Positions 52,725 through 60,208 of a stretch of 64,000 nucleotides of DNA are shown here, piece by piece. The notes under the pieces are model-generated. The model did not search any database. It saw only the letters and a list, made by a program, of their open reading frames with translations, and was not told the DNA's origin. This DNA is from Hypericibacter terrae (lineage in GTDB: Bacteria > Pseudomonadota > Alphaproteobacteria > Dongiales > Dongiaceae), in NCBI RefSeq assembly GCF_008728855.1, contig NZ_CP042906.1:2108001-2172000 (forward strand). The letters are read 5' to 3'. A program made the translations under genes and the position numbers. The stretch's first letter is position 1. Every line of letters begins with the position of its first letter.

Positions 52725-53510
52725 ATGACCGTCACGAGCTATGCCGAAGGCGTGCGTACCGAGCGCCACGACCAGGTTATCGAGGTCACGCTGGACCGGC
52801 CGAAGGCGAATGCGATCGATCCGGGCCTGAGCCAGCGGCTGGGCGAGATCTTCTCGGAATATCGCGACGACCCGAGCTTGCGCGTCGCCATCGTGACCGC
52901 GGCCGGGCGTTTCTTCTCGGGCGGCTGGGATCTGAAGGCGGCGGCACCGGATCAGGATTTCGGCCGGGGCGGCTTCGCGGGGCTGACCGAGATGTTCAAT
53001 CTCCGCAAGCCGGTGATCGCGGCCGTCAACGGCATCGCCGCCGGCGGCGGCTTCGAGCTGGCGCTGGCCTGCGATCTGATCGTGGCGGCCGAGAGCGCCG
53101 AGTTCATGGTGCCCGAAATCAAGATCGGCCTGATCCCCGACGGCGGCGGCGTGCTGCGCCTGCCCAAGCGCCTGCCGCGGTCGCTCGCGAACGAGCTGAT
53201 CCTGACCGGGCGCAAGATGAGCGCCGCCGAGGCCGATCGCCATGGCCTGCTCAACCGGCTGGTGCCGCTCTCCGACCTGATGACTGCCGCGCGGGCGCTG
53301 GCCGCCGATCTGGTCAAATCCGCACCATTGGCCGTCATGGCGGCCAAGGCCGTCATGCAGGCGACCGAAGCGATGTCGGTCGAGGAGGGCTACAAGCTCC
53401 TCGCCAGCGGCACGGTCCCCGAATATCAGCGCATGCGCGATTCGGAGGACTACTGGGAAGGCCCGAAGGCGTTCCAGGAACGCCGCCCGCCGGTCTGGAA
53501 GGGACGCTGA
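52725..53510 (+). CDS. caiD: Enoyl-CoA hydratase family protein, CaiD-like (carnitinyl-CoA dehydratase)
   Basis: 261 residues. Crotonase oxyanion hole: [12 protein letters not shown] and [18 protein letters not shown]. Very strong similarity in pattern to Cai[54 protein letters not shown], and the end [13 protein letters not shown]. CaiD hydrates crotonobetainyl-CoA to carnitinyl-CoA. No caiA/B/C/T or fix genes are adjacent, so the real substrate may be another enoyl-CoA. AGGAGA lies just before the ATG, and the gene follows the HpnN-like gene by 25 nt, so the two may be co-transcribed. Confidence 0.83.
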   Translation: MTVTSYAEGVRTERHDQVIEVTLDRPKANAIDPGLSQRLGEIFSEYRDDPSLRVAIVTAAGRFFSGGWDLKAAAPDQDFGRGGFAGLTEMFNLRKPVIAAVNGIAAGGGFELALACDLIVAAESAEFMVPEIKIGLIPDGGGVLRLPKRLPRSLANELILTGRKMSAAEADRHGLLNRLVPLSDLMTAARALAADLVKSAPLAVMAAKAVMQATEAMSVEEGYKLLASGTVPEYQRMRDSEDYWEGPKAFQERRPPVWKGR

Positions 53511-53712
53511 GCGCCCTGCGGGCCGAGCCGTCGCAGCGTCGCCGCTCTGCCGCTAAGTCTCGGGCCGGCCCGGCTAAACATCGTGAAAATGCCGTAAATA
53601 CAGCAATTTTTCGCTGTCTTTAGCTTATAGAAACGATAGCCAAGCGATAGTTCTCACCGGCGGTCTCTCCGCGCCAGGATGCGTGCGGAAGACCGGCCCC
53701 GAGGAAACCATC
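53511..53712. other. Intergenic stretch with AT-rich promoter-like core (202 nt)
   Basis: 53580-53645 is AT-rich and contains a small stem ACAGC/GCTGT (53600-53604 with 53613-53617, A/T-rich loop) and CGATAG twice (53635-53640 and 53646-53651 region). It may hold the end of the caiD-type transcript and the promoter of the small membrane protein gene. Nothing else is seen. Confidence 0.35.
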
Positions 53713-53916
53713 ATGGCTACCGTTCGGATCTTCGGCCTGGAATCGACGGAGCTCAACCGCCGCGCGGAAGCGGCGCGCGGGTATGCCCCGGTGCGCGACC
53801 CGGTGAGCCCCGGCCAGAATCTTCGCCGCCTGCTGCTGATCTTCGTCACGACGACCGGCGTCTCGCTGCTGTCCTTGATCGGACTGCTGTTCTATGGCGC
53901 GGTCCTGGGCTTCTAG
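53713..53916 (+). CDS. Small single-span membrane protein of unknown function (67 aa)
   Basis: The start is set by GAGGAAA 8 nt before ATG 53713. The N-terminal ~38 residues are polar and charged (MATVRIFGLESTELNRRAEA, then a Pro/Arg-rich linker). One strong hydrophobic segment follows (LLLIFVTTTGVSLLSLIGLL, about residues 42-64), ending FYGAVLGF. Probably an inner-membrane protein with a cytoplasmic N-terminus. Not recognised. The last 4 nt overlap the convergent PAP2 gene. Confidence 0.65.
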   Translation: MATVRIFGLESTELNRRAEAARGYAPVRDPVSPGQNLRRLLLIFVTTTGVSLLSLIGLLFYGAVLGF

Positions 53917-54602
53917 CGATCGGCCTCAGCGGCGACGCGCCAGCCGAGGCGCTCGAAGAGAGATCCGAGGCAGACGACCGTCAGCAGCGCCACCACCATT
54001 CCGCCGACGATGTCGCTGAGAAAATGCGCGTTGACGATGACGCGCGTCGCCGCGATGACCATGGCGACGGCAAAGGCGGGAAACCGCCAGTGCGGCCGGA
54101 TCATCGTGAGCGCGAAGGCCAGGGCGAAGACCGTGGTCGCATGACCCGATGGGAATCCGCGCAGATCGGCGTCGAGATGCCAGGGGTGAAATCCATAGAT
54201 TCCCTCCTGGAGAAACGGGTTGGGCCGCGCACGCCCGATCAGAATCTTGATCAGGTTGGTCACGATTCCAGCCACCGCGACGGCTGCGAACAGGAAGGCC
54301 GCCGCGATCGCCCGTTTTCTCTCCCGTGACCAAAGCGGACCGTTGCGTTCGGCCCGGCCGGCGCGCCAGGCCCAGAAGAGCGCCATGGCCCCGCTCAGGA
54401 GCAGCCAACCAAGAGACTTTCCGAGCCAGGTGATATCGCCCGCCAGGTTTCTGAACCAGCCGGGCAGGGCCTCCATCGCCAGGGCTACGGGCCGGTCCAC
54501 AGACAGCATCAAGAGCGGGATCGACAATGTTGCCAGCAGGGCCGTCAGGACGACGGCCGCGCGCCGGCGTTTCGCGCTCGAGGAATCAGGGGCCTGGGGC
54601 AT
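53913..54602 (-). CDS. PAP2 family phosphatase (lipid phosphatase)
   Basis: 229 residues with about six membrane segments. All three phosphatase motifs are present: KILIGRARPNPF (K-x6-RP), FPSGHATTVFA (PSGH) and RVIVNAHFLSDIVGGM (SR-x5-H-x3-D variant). Such membrane enzymes remove phosphate from lipid A (LpxE-type), undecaprenyl pyrophosphate or phosphatidate. It is last in a four-gene minus-strand operon (GT2, LABN, ArnT-like, PAP2). It overlaps the ArnT-like gene by 17 nt, so a job in lipid A or polyprenyl-phosphate turnover is likely. Confidence 0.9.
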   Translation of the reverse strand: MPQAPDSSSAKRRRAAVVLTALLATLSIPLLMLSVDRPVALAMEALPGWFRNLAGDITWLGKSLGWLLLSGAMALFWAWRAGRAERNGPLWSRERKRAIAAAFLFAAVAVAGIVTNLIKILIGRARPNPFLQEGIYGFHPWHLDADLRGFPSGHATTVFALAFALTMIRPHWRFPAFAVAMVIAATRVIVNAHFLSDIVGGMVVALLTVVCLGSLFERLGWRVAAEADR

Positions 54603-56319
54603 AGAGGGTCAGGCGCTGCCAATCGCCCTTGCTGTAATTGAACGCGTCGAACTGGGCCAGGATTTCGGTCGAGACCGCAGCCTTCGCCGAGGCCGCATCG
54701 AAGGCGGCGCGGGCCTCCTCGGTGACCAGCGCAAAACGACAGCCGGCATGATCGGCCAGCGAGGCGGCGGCCTGGCCGGGGTCGGTCATCTGCGTCTCGG
54801 TGCCCAACATGAAGACGAGGCTGGGTTCATTGAACCCGGCGCTGGCAAGACGGGGCGCGGGGCAGGTGGCATAGGCTCGGATCGCCTCGGCCACGATACG
54901 GCTGGGCCAGAGCACATCGAGATTGGGCAGAAGCCGGCCATAGACCGAGAGGGTCGCGAGCTGGCTCGCCACCAGGAGACAGACCACACCCTGCAAAGCC
55001 CGTCCACGCGCCGTCATGAGGCTGCCGATCAGCATTGCGGCGGCAATGACGAAGGCATAGGGCCAAGCCAGCGGATCGATGGGTTGACCGAGAAACCGCG
55101 GCAGCCAGAGGCCGATGCCGGCGATGACGAGGCCGATGAAGATGGTCGCGCCGAGATTGAGATAGCCCAGCGACCGCTGCCAGATCGGCATGGAGGATGA
55201 GATCGACGACAGGTTCTGACTGATCGAGTAGGCGGTCAGCAGCGCCAGCCCCGAATAGAGCGGCAGCGCGTAATGCGGCAGCTTGGTCGGGATCATCTCC
55301 AGGATCAGCCAGGCCGGGATCAGCCAGGCGATGCAGAAGCGGATCTCGGGCTCGCCGCGCCGGCGCGCCAGGCGGAACATGGCCAATCCCACCGGCAGCG
55401 CGAACGGCCAGAGCCCGAGAAAGAGCGTGGCGGCATAGTAGCCCGGCAACCCCGCATGGCCCTCCTGCGCCCCGAGGATCTTGTCGAAGAAATCATGCTT
55501 GATGGATTGCTGGACGAAGGCCCCGCCGCTCTTGGCCATGATGGCGAAGAACCAGGGCGCCGCCAGCAGCGCCGCCAGGAGGGCGCCCGGCAGCGAATAG
55601 AGCCGCAACAGCCAGCGCCCGCGGTTCTCGAGCAGCGCCAGGGCCAGGGCCGTGAGGCCGACGAAGAACAGGATCATGGGGCCCTTGACCAGGATCCCCG
55701 CGCCGATGGCAATCCAGAACATCAAGGCATTGCCGAGGCCCGGGGGCGAAGAACCGGCAGGCCGCATCTCCGCGAGATAGACGCGCAGCAGCGCCACCAT
55801 GGCCGCGAGAACGAGCGCCAGCAGGACGGCGTCGGTCGTCGCCTGACGGATCTCGATTCCGAACAGCGGTGCGGCGGCGAGCACGAGCCCCGCCAGGAAT
55901 CCGACCGGGGGCGAGAACAGCAGGCGACCCATCCATGCGGTCAGCAATATGGCGGCGAGCGCCGCCGCGAGCGAAGGCAGGCGGAAACGCCAGATGCTCG
56001 GCTCATCGGATGAACCGCCGGTGACCCAGTTGGCCGCCGCCTGCAGCCAGTAGATCCCGACCGGCTTCTTGTAGCGCGGCACATCCTGAAAGTGGATATC
56101 GATCAGGTCGCCGCTCTGCATCATCTGGCGCGTGGATTGCGCGAAGCGGGACTCGTCGCGATCGATCGGCGGCAGGCTGAAGAAGCCGGGCAGCAGCCAC
56201 AGAAGCGCCACGACCGCGAGCAGCAACGAGCCCTTCCGCGGATGGTCCAGGATCGCGCTCGGCGATGCCATCGCGGCCGGCCGGACGTCCGATCGGGGAG
56301 AGTCAGGGGCGGGCGGCAT
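54586..56319 (-). CDS. ArnT/GT-C (GT39/GT83-like) membrane glycosyltransferase
   Basis: 577 residues from the ATG at 56319; alternatives are 56445 and 56271, and none has a strong Shine-Dalgarno. About 12 membrane segments in the first 430 residues. Near the N-terminus: LPGFFSLPPIDRDESRFAQS with the Asp-Glu dyad of GT-C enzymes, followed by DIHFQDVPRYKKPVGIYWLQ, the ArnT first-loop signature. The C-terminal ~110 residues form a periplasmic domain. The enzyme would move a sugar from a polyprenyl phosphate to lipid A or another envelope acceptor. It overlaps the upstream LABN gene by 17 nt and the downstream PAP2 gene by 17 nt. Confidence 0.87.
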   Translation of the reverse strand: MPPAPDSPRSDVRPAAMASPSAILDHPRKGSLLLAVVALLWLLPGFFSLPPIDRDESRFAQSTRQMMQSGDLIDIHFQDVPRYKKPVGIYWLQAAANWVTGGSSDEPSIWRFRLPSLAAALAAILLTAWMGRLLFSPPVGFLAGLVLAAAPLFGIEIRQATTDAVLLALVLAAMVALLRVYLAEMRPAGSSPPGLGNALMFWIAIGAGILVKGPMILFFVGLTALALALLENRGRWLLRLYSLPGALLAALLAAPWFFAIMAKSGGAFVQQSIKHDFFDKILGAQEGHAGLPGYYAATLFLGLWPFALPVGLAMFRLARRRGEPEIRFCIAWLIPAWLILEMIPTKLPHYALPLYSGLALLTAYSISQNLSSISSSMPIWQRSLGYLNLGATIFIGLVIAGIGLWLPRFLGQPIDPLAWPYAFVIAAAMLIGSLMTARGRALQGVVCLLVASQLATLSVYGRLLPNLDVLWPSRIVAEAIRAYATCPAPRLASAGFNEPSLVFMLGTETQMTDPGQAAASLADHAGCRFALVTEEARAAFDAASAKAAVSTEILAQFDAFNYSKGDWQRLTLYAPGP

Positions 56320-56581
56320 CGCGCCCGCACAGCTTGTCGCGCCAGATGAAGAAGAGATTGCGCGCATAGATCGCAAGGCCGGCGCCTTGGCCGACGATGA
56401 AGACGGGGTCCCGCCGCCAGATCGCGTAAGCGAGCAGGACGACACCGCCGGCGACGCTGAAATACCAGAAGATCTCCGGGACGATGCTGCGGCCCGCCCG
56501 CTCGCTCATGATCCATTGGAACACGAAGCGCAGCGAGAACATCGCCTGGCCGAGGAAGCCGATCACCAGCCAGCCGGTCAT
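56303..56581 (-). CDS. Lipid A biosynthesis N-terminal domain (LABN) membrane protein
   Basis: 92 residues with three membrane segments. MTGWLVIGFLGQAMFSLRFV, FQWIMSERAGRSIVPEIFWY and GGVVLLAYAIWRRDPVFIVG are the diagnostic LABN pattern, including Gln-Trp and the PxxFWYxS-like motif. Small LABN proteins accompany polyprenyl-phosphate glycosyltransferases; in Rhizobium one such protein (RgtF) works with RgtE. It lies 15 nt after the GT2 gene, so it is probably a partner that shapes or moves the lipid-linked sugar. Confidence 0.9.
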   Translation of the reverse strand: MTGWLVIGFLGQAMFSLRFVFQWIMSERAGRSIVPEIFWYFSVAGGVVLLAYAIWRRDPVFIVGQGAGLAIYARNLFFIWRDKLCGRDAARP

Positions 56582-56596
56582 GAGTTTCCGTCCATC

Positions 56597-57331
56597 TTAT
56601 GGCCCCTCCTTGGCCGCCCGAACCGCCTTCGCGAGGCTGCGCCGCTTGAGCCACAGGACGCCCCAGAGATCGACCAGCCCCTGCGCCGCACGGCCGAGAT
56701 TGCCATAATGGGAGCGGCCATGTCGCCGCGGCCGGTCGTTCACCGCGATGAAACGCGTTTGGCCGCCGGCGATCTGGACCAGGGCCGGCAGAAATCGATG
56801 CATGCCGTTGAAGGCCGGCAGTTGCAGCAGCATCGCTCTCCGGAACAGCTTGAGGCCGCAGGCGCTGTCGCTGCATTCGTCCTTCAGCACGTTTCGGCGA
56901 ACGTCGTTGGCGAGGCGCGAGGCCATTTGTTTCGACCAGGAGGATTTCCGGCCCTGCCGCAAGCCGCCGATCAGATCGGCACCGGAGGCGAGCGCCAGAT
57001 CGACCAGGCGCGGCAGATCGGCCGGATCGTTCTCGCCGTCGGCGTCGATGGTCGCCACCCAGTCCGCGCGCGCAGCCCGGACGCCGGCCAGCATGGCGGC
57101 GCTCTGACCCGAGCGCGCCGGCAACCGCACCAGGCGCAGCGTCGGGTCGGCGGCGATCATGTCGGCAACGAGCGGAGCGGTTCGATCGCGGCTCGCGTCA
57201 TCCACCAGAATGATCTCGATCGGCCGGTGCGATTCCGGCAAGTCACGAATCTCGCCCAGCAGGGGCGGCAGATTGTCGGCTTCGTCATGGGCGGGAATGA
57301 TGAGGCTGTATTGCATGCGGGGATCAGCCAT
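56597..57331 (-). CDS. Family 2 glycosyltransferase (polyprenyl-phosphate sugar synthase type)
   Basis: 244 residues. GT-A fold: YSLIIPAHDEADNLPPLLGE at the N-terminus, IEIILVDDASRD with the first Asp pair, IDADGENDPADLPRLV with the DxD-like metal site, and CGLKLFRRAML. No C-terminal membrane segments, so it is of the soluble DPM1-like type. It likely adds a sugar from UDP- or GDP-sugar to undecaprenyl or dodecaprenyl phosphate. First gene of the operon leading to the LABN, ArnT-like and PAP2 genes. Confidence 0.88.
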   Translation of the reverse strand: MADPRMQYSLIIPAHDEADNLPPLLGEIRDLPESHRPIEIILVDDASRDRTAPLVADMIAADPTLRLVRLPARSGQSAAMLAGVRAARADWVATIDADGENDPADLPRLVDLALASGADLIGGLRQGRKSSWSKQMASRLANDVRRNVLKDECSDSACGLKLFRRAMLLQLPAFNGMHRFLPALVQIAGGQTRFIAVNDRPRRHGRSHYGNLGRAAQGLVDLWGVLWLKRRSLAKAVRAAKEGP

Positions 57332-57372
57332 TCTCTCGTTGATCCCACTCTAGCCCGCGATCTCGCGCAGTG

Positions 57373-58161
57373 TCAGGTCTGCCGACCGGTCTCCGCTGGC
57401 GCCTGGATCAGGCAGCCTCGCGTCAAGGCGGCCGCCAAGGCTGCCGCGACATCGAAGTCAGGGTCGGCATCGAGAGCGTCGGTCACCGCCGCTTCGAGCG
57501 TGGCACCGTCGGCGAAGCGGGCGAGCATGACCAGCTCTGCGCGCGAGATCGCAGCCATCGCCACGTCGAAGGCCTGGCGATAGACCAGGAGGTAACAGCC
57601 GCCCGCGTCGAGATCGACTCTGACATCGGCGTCATCATGGGACTGATGCACACGCCAGATCGTCTCGATCGGCCAGGGCGACTCCAGCAAGCGGCAGGCG
57701 GGATGGAGTTGAAGCGCCGTCATGGCCTCGGCCGCCTGCGCCAGATCGGCCGGCGTCAGGGCCGATTCATCGGGCGCATGCCAAGCCAGATTGAGTGCCC
57801 ATTCCAACCGGGCCAGATCGGGGAGATAGGCCAGGCCCGCGGCCGGCGCATAATGCTGCAGAAAATCCGCGAAGCCCGCGCCATAGGCGGCGAGTCGGGG
57901 CTCCCGGGGCGGGTGGGCGCGAATGAAGGCCGCCCCGGCGGTGCGAAAGAAGCCGTCGCCAACCAGGCGATGCGCCACGGGGAAGGTGGCCTTCAGCGCC
58001 TCGGTCAGGCTGATCAGGCTGTTGTTGCGATAGATCTGGAGCCGTTGCGACGGCGTCAGGCCCAGCCCGTCGATATGGTCGAGCATTTCGCCATCCTGCC
58101 GACCGGGCGTACGGTCGAGCACGCGCTCGGCGATGGCGTGCTGAAGATCATGCAGCCGCAT
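57373..58161 (-). CDS. bufC: DUF2063 protein, BufC/HvfC-like partner of the DUF692 enzyme
   Basis: 262 residues. The N-terminal domain (residues 1-100) is the DUF2063 helical domain: LQHAIAERVLDRTPG, GLTPSQRLQIYRNNSLISLT, EALKATFPVAHRLVGDGFFR and a PPREPRLAAYGAGFADFL block. The C-terminal half is variable, rich in Leu/Ala/Glu. In multinuclear iron oxidase RiPP systems this protein recruits the precursor and partners with the DUF692 enzyme. It overlaps the DUF692 gene by 14 nt on the minus strand. The gene symbol follows bufferin nomenclature by analogy. Confidence 0.87.
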   Translation of the reverse strand: MRLHDLQHAIAERVLDRTPGRQDGEMLDHIDGLGLTPSQRLQIYRNNSLISLTEALKATFPVAHRLVGDGFFRTAGAAFIRAHPPREPRLAAYGAGFADFLQHYAPAAGLAYLPDLARLEWALNLAWHAPDESALTPADLAQAAEAMTALQLHPACRLLESPWPIETIWRVHQSHDDADVRVDLDAGGCYLLVYRQAFDVAMAAISRAELVMLARFADGATLEAAVTDALDADPDFDVAAALAAALTRGCLIQAPAETGRQT

Positions 58162-59068
58162 GAGGGGCCTCGTCCGGGACGCTGCCCGCCTGACGGCGCG
58201 CGATCAGAAGTCTGTCGGCCTTCGCCGATTCTTCGAGCAGCACATTCAGCGGCGGGATCTCTGAATCCCATTCGATCAGCGTCGGACGCGGTCCGATCCT
58301 GGCCAGGGTTGCGCGGTAGAGCGCCCAGACCTCGGATCCGACTGGCGATCCGTGATCGTCGATCCGCAGCTCGATCCCCTCAACCTCCTGCCGGCTGTGT
58401 CCGGCGAGATGGATCTCTCCCACCAGTTCGCCCGGGATCGCCTCGAGATAGGCGGCGGCGTCGAAACCCAGATTGCGCCCGCTCACATAGACATTGTTGA
58501 CGTCGAGCAAGAGCCGGCAGCCGGCGCGGCGGCAGGCTTCGACCAGGAACTCGGGCTCGCTCATCTCGGCATGGCGGAAGGCGAGATAGCTCGACGGATT
58601 CTCGATCAGGATGGAGCGGCCCAGGGCCGTCTGCGCCTGGTCGATATGGGCGACGAGGGTGGCGAGGGCTTCCTCGGTCCAGGGCAGCGGCAGCAGGTCA
58701 TTGAGGTAGAGACCGGCCTGGCCGGTCCAGGCGACATGTTCGGACACCAGCGCCGGCTCGGTCCGTTGCACCAGCTGCTTCAGGCGGTCGAGATGATCTT
58801 CGTCGAGACGGCCCGCCCCGCCGAGAGACAGGCCGACCCCGTGAAGGCTGATGGGGTAGGTTTGGCGAAGCCGGTCCAGGACATGGGCCGACCAGCTGCC
58901 CGACATGTAGTTCTCCGCGTGGGCTTCCAGCCATCCTGTGCATCGCCCGCCGTCGAGCAGCGCGCGATGATGTGGATGGCGCAGGCCGACCCCGGCCACG
59001 GCCGGCAGCGGGCCTGCGTTGCTTTCCGGGGGAGAAGGGGGCGCCGTCATGGGAGACGCGGGGTTCAA
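58148..59068 (-). CDS. bufB: DUF692 multinuclear non-heme iron enzyme, BufB/MbnB-like
   Basis: 306 residues with a TIM-barrel plan. Conserved blocks: GVGLRHPHHRALLDGG, LEAHAENYM, SLHGVGLSLGGAGRLD, VSEHVAWTG, ILIENPSSYLAF, LLLDVNNVYVSGRN, GEIHLAGHS, IDDHGSPV and IEWDSEIPPL. The His, Glu and Asp residues in these blocks are the iron ligands of the family. DUF692 enzymes oxidise Cys residues in ribosomally made peptides (oxazolone/thioamide in methanobactin, thiooxazole in bufferin). The neighbours, a DUF2282 precursor 14 nt upstream and DUF2063 downstream, point to bufferin-type maturation. Confidence 0.92.
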   Translation of the reverse strand: MNPASPMTAPPSPPESNAGPLPAVAGVGLRHPHHRALLDGGRCTGWLEAHAENYMSGSWSAHVLDRLRQTYPISLHGVGLSLGGAGRLDEDHLDRLKQLVQRTEPALVSEHVAWTGQAGLYLNDLLPLPWTEEALATLVAHIDQAQTALGRSILIENPSSYLAFRHAEMSEPEFLVEACRRAGCRLLLDVNNVYVSGRNLGFDAAAYLEAIPGELVGEIHLAGHSRQEVEGIELRIDDHGSPVGSEVWALYRATLARIGPRPTLIEWDSEIPPLNVLLEESAKADRLLIARRQAGSVPDEAPHAAA

Positions 59069-59082
59069 TCCGGGATCCTCGT

Positions 59083-59331
59083 TCAGGTCTTCGGTTCGAG
59101 GCTGGCGCCCGCGATCTTTTCGCAGGTGCCCTTCGGCACATAGATCCAGGCATCCGGCTGCCGGTCCTGGGTGGTGGTGCCGGCACAGGAATTGGATGCG
59201 GTCTGGCAGTCATTCTTGCCGGCGGCCGAGATTCCGAAGCACTTCTCGTTATCTGCGGCGGTCGCTGTCGTCGCCTGCGCCATCGAGATGGCGGCGGCGA
59301 TCGCCGAGGCAAGAAGCAGTGCGGTCTTCAT
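59083..59331 (-). CDS. bufA1: DUF2282 precursor peptide, bufferin (BufA1-like)
   Basis: 82 residues. Sec-type signal peptide of ~25 residues (LLLASAIAAAISMAQATTAT), then a short mature part ADNEKCFGISAAGKNDC continuing with SCAGTTTQDRQPDA and VPKGTCEKIAG. Four cysteines at 31, 42, 49 and 70 in the EKC-FGI, KNDC, SCAG and GTCEKI positions, exactly the DUF2282 pattern. In described bufferins the middle cysteines become thiooxazoles and the peptide binds copper in the periplasm; the same is inferred here. AGGAGA 8 nt before the ATG is a strong Shine-Dalgarno, fitting a highly expressed small peptide. First gene of the operon. Confidence 0.9.
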   Translation of the reverse strand: MKTALLLASAIAAAISMAQATTATAADNEKCFGISAAGKNDCQTASNSCAGTTTQDRQPDAWIYVPKGTCEKIAGASLEPKT

Positions 59332-59629
59332 AGGCGAGGTCTCCTGGGTTGGGGCTCGAGGCGATCCAGAGATAACATCGGACCGGGATGCATTTTAGGC
59401 ATGGAAACGAGCTTTCACGATGATTTTATGGCCACGTTATCAAGCCTTTGAGCCATCCCTTCCGCGCGACGGACAGCCCAGCGTGCCGGAGAACCCGTTC
59501 CAGGCGCGATCAAACGCCCGTGACGCCCGGCTTTGTGATCGGGCTTGTCTTGGAGAGAGGGGCGAGGTCACCATCCCGGCAGCCGGCCGGCGCGGATCGC
59601 GCAGGGCCGCAAGATCGGGAGAGCCATCG
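59332..59629. other. Divergent regulatory stretch between the bufferin operon and the cupin gene (298 nt)
   Basis: No gene can be supported. The minus strand holds the bufA1 Shine-Dalgarno and AT-richer stretches (about 59390-59450) including TTGATA at 59444-59439 and CATAAAAT near 59430, possible promoter parts without good spacing. No clear ECF-type (SigF-like) promoter was found. The plus strand has GGGAGAG for the cupin start at 59630. Confidence 0.35.
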
Positions 59630-60013
59630 ATGCCGGAGTCAGCCGCAGGCCGACGGGTGATCGCCACCCGTAGCGTTCCCTACCGCGAATACGACATGGA
59701 GGGGCCGCTGCAGCGCGACATCAGCTATCTGCCCCTGAGTTATCGGAACGAGACCAAGGAAGGCTGCTATCTGATGCGGATGGACCCGGGCGCGGTCACG
59801 ATCGCGCACGACCATCCGGGCTTCGAGGAATTCATGGTGCTCGAGGGCGAGTTGATCGACAGCGACGGACGGCGCCTGCGCGCCGGCGATTTCGTGAGCT
59901 ACGAGCCTGGAACCCATCATAATTCCTGGACCGAGAGCGGCTGTGTCATCATCGTCTTCGAATGGGGCGTGGAGCGGAGCAGGAGCGGTGGAAGGGCGAC
60001 TCAAACGTCTTAA
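59630..60013 (+). CDS. Cupin domain protein
   Basis: 127 residues from the ATG at 59630 after GGGAGAG; the frame is open further upstream but without homology or ribosome site. Cupin motif 1 is GAVTIAHDHPGFEEFMVLEG with His-x-His and Glu ligands, and motif 2 is GDFVSYEPGTHHNSWTESG with the second His pair. A ChrR-C/DUF-type small cupin, probably metal-binding. It is divergent from the bufferin operon, but a functional link is not shown. It is followed by a small terminator-like stem. Confidence 0.82.
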   Translation: MPESAAGRRVIATRSVPYREYDMEGPLQRDISYLPLSYRNETKEGCYLMRMDPGAVTIAHDHPGFEEFMVLEGELIDSDGRRLRAGDFVSYEPGTHHNSWTESGCVIIVFEWGVERSRSGGRATQTS

Positions 60014-60035
60014 ATCCCATGAACTTGTGGGTTTT
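60012..60035 (+). terminator. Terminator-like stem after the cupin gene
   Basis: AAA-T-CCCA (60012-60019) can pair with TGGG-T-TTT (60028-60035), one mismatch, 8-nt loop, ending in a short T-run and overlapping the stop codon. Symmetric enough to work weakly in either direction. Confidence 0.45.
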
Positions 60036-60105
60036 CCGTGGCCGCGACGGATAAGCCGTTGCTTTTCCTCCTTCGAGGGGCTAAATCGCCCGCACCCAGG
60101 TAGGG

Positions 60106-60208
60106 TATAGTTTTTCTGGGGTCGCCCCTGGTGGCCCCGGGCCCTTTACCCGGACGGCTCCTCGAGAGCCTCCGCACCGGACCTGTTCCCACCATCATCG
60201 GCTGGTCA
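60106..60208 (+). promoter_or_regulatory. -10-like element and structured leader before cysD
   Basis: TATAGT at 60106-60111 is a good -10 with no matching -35, as expected for an activator-dependent promoter (CysB/Cbl-type; inference). The ~95-nt leader downstream holds three stems: GGGG/CCCC with a TCG loop (60118-60128), CCGGG/CCCGG (60137-60153) and GGCTC/GAGCC (60156-60170). No SAM-type riboswitch core was recognised. Confidence 0.45.

Noticed and set aside
50207-52735. Minus-strand open frame of 842 codons opposite the HpnN-like gene
   Set aside because: Low-complexity Gln/Arg/His/Asp-rich translation typical of antisense frames in high-GC genes; the plus-strand gene has clear membrane and motif structure.
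59332-59470. ECF (SigF-type) promoter in front of the bufferin operon
   Set aside because: GATAAC-like and CGTGA-like elements occur, but spacing and sequence do not fit well enough, and no ECF sigma gene is nearby.
60014-60208. SAM-type riboswitch upstream of cysD
   Set aside because: The conserved core segments of known SAM riboswitches are not seen; only generic GC stems are present.
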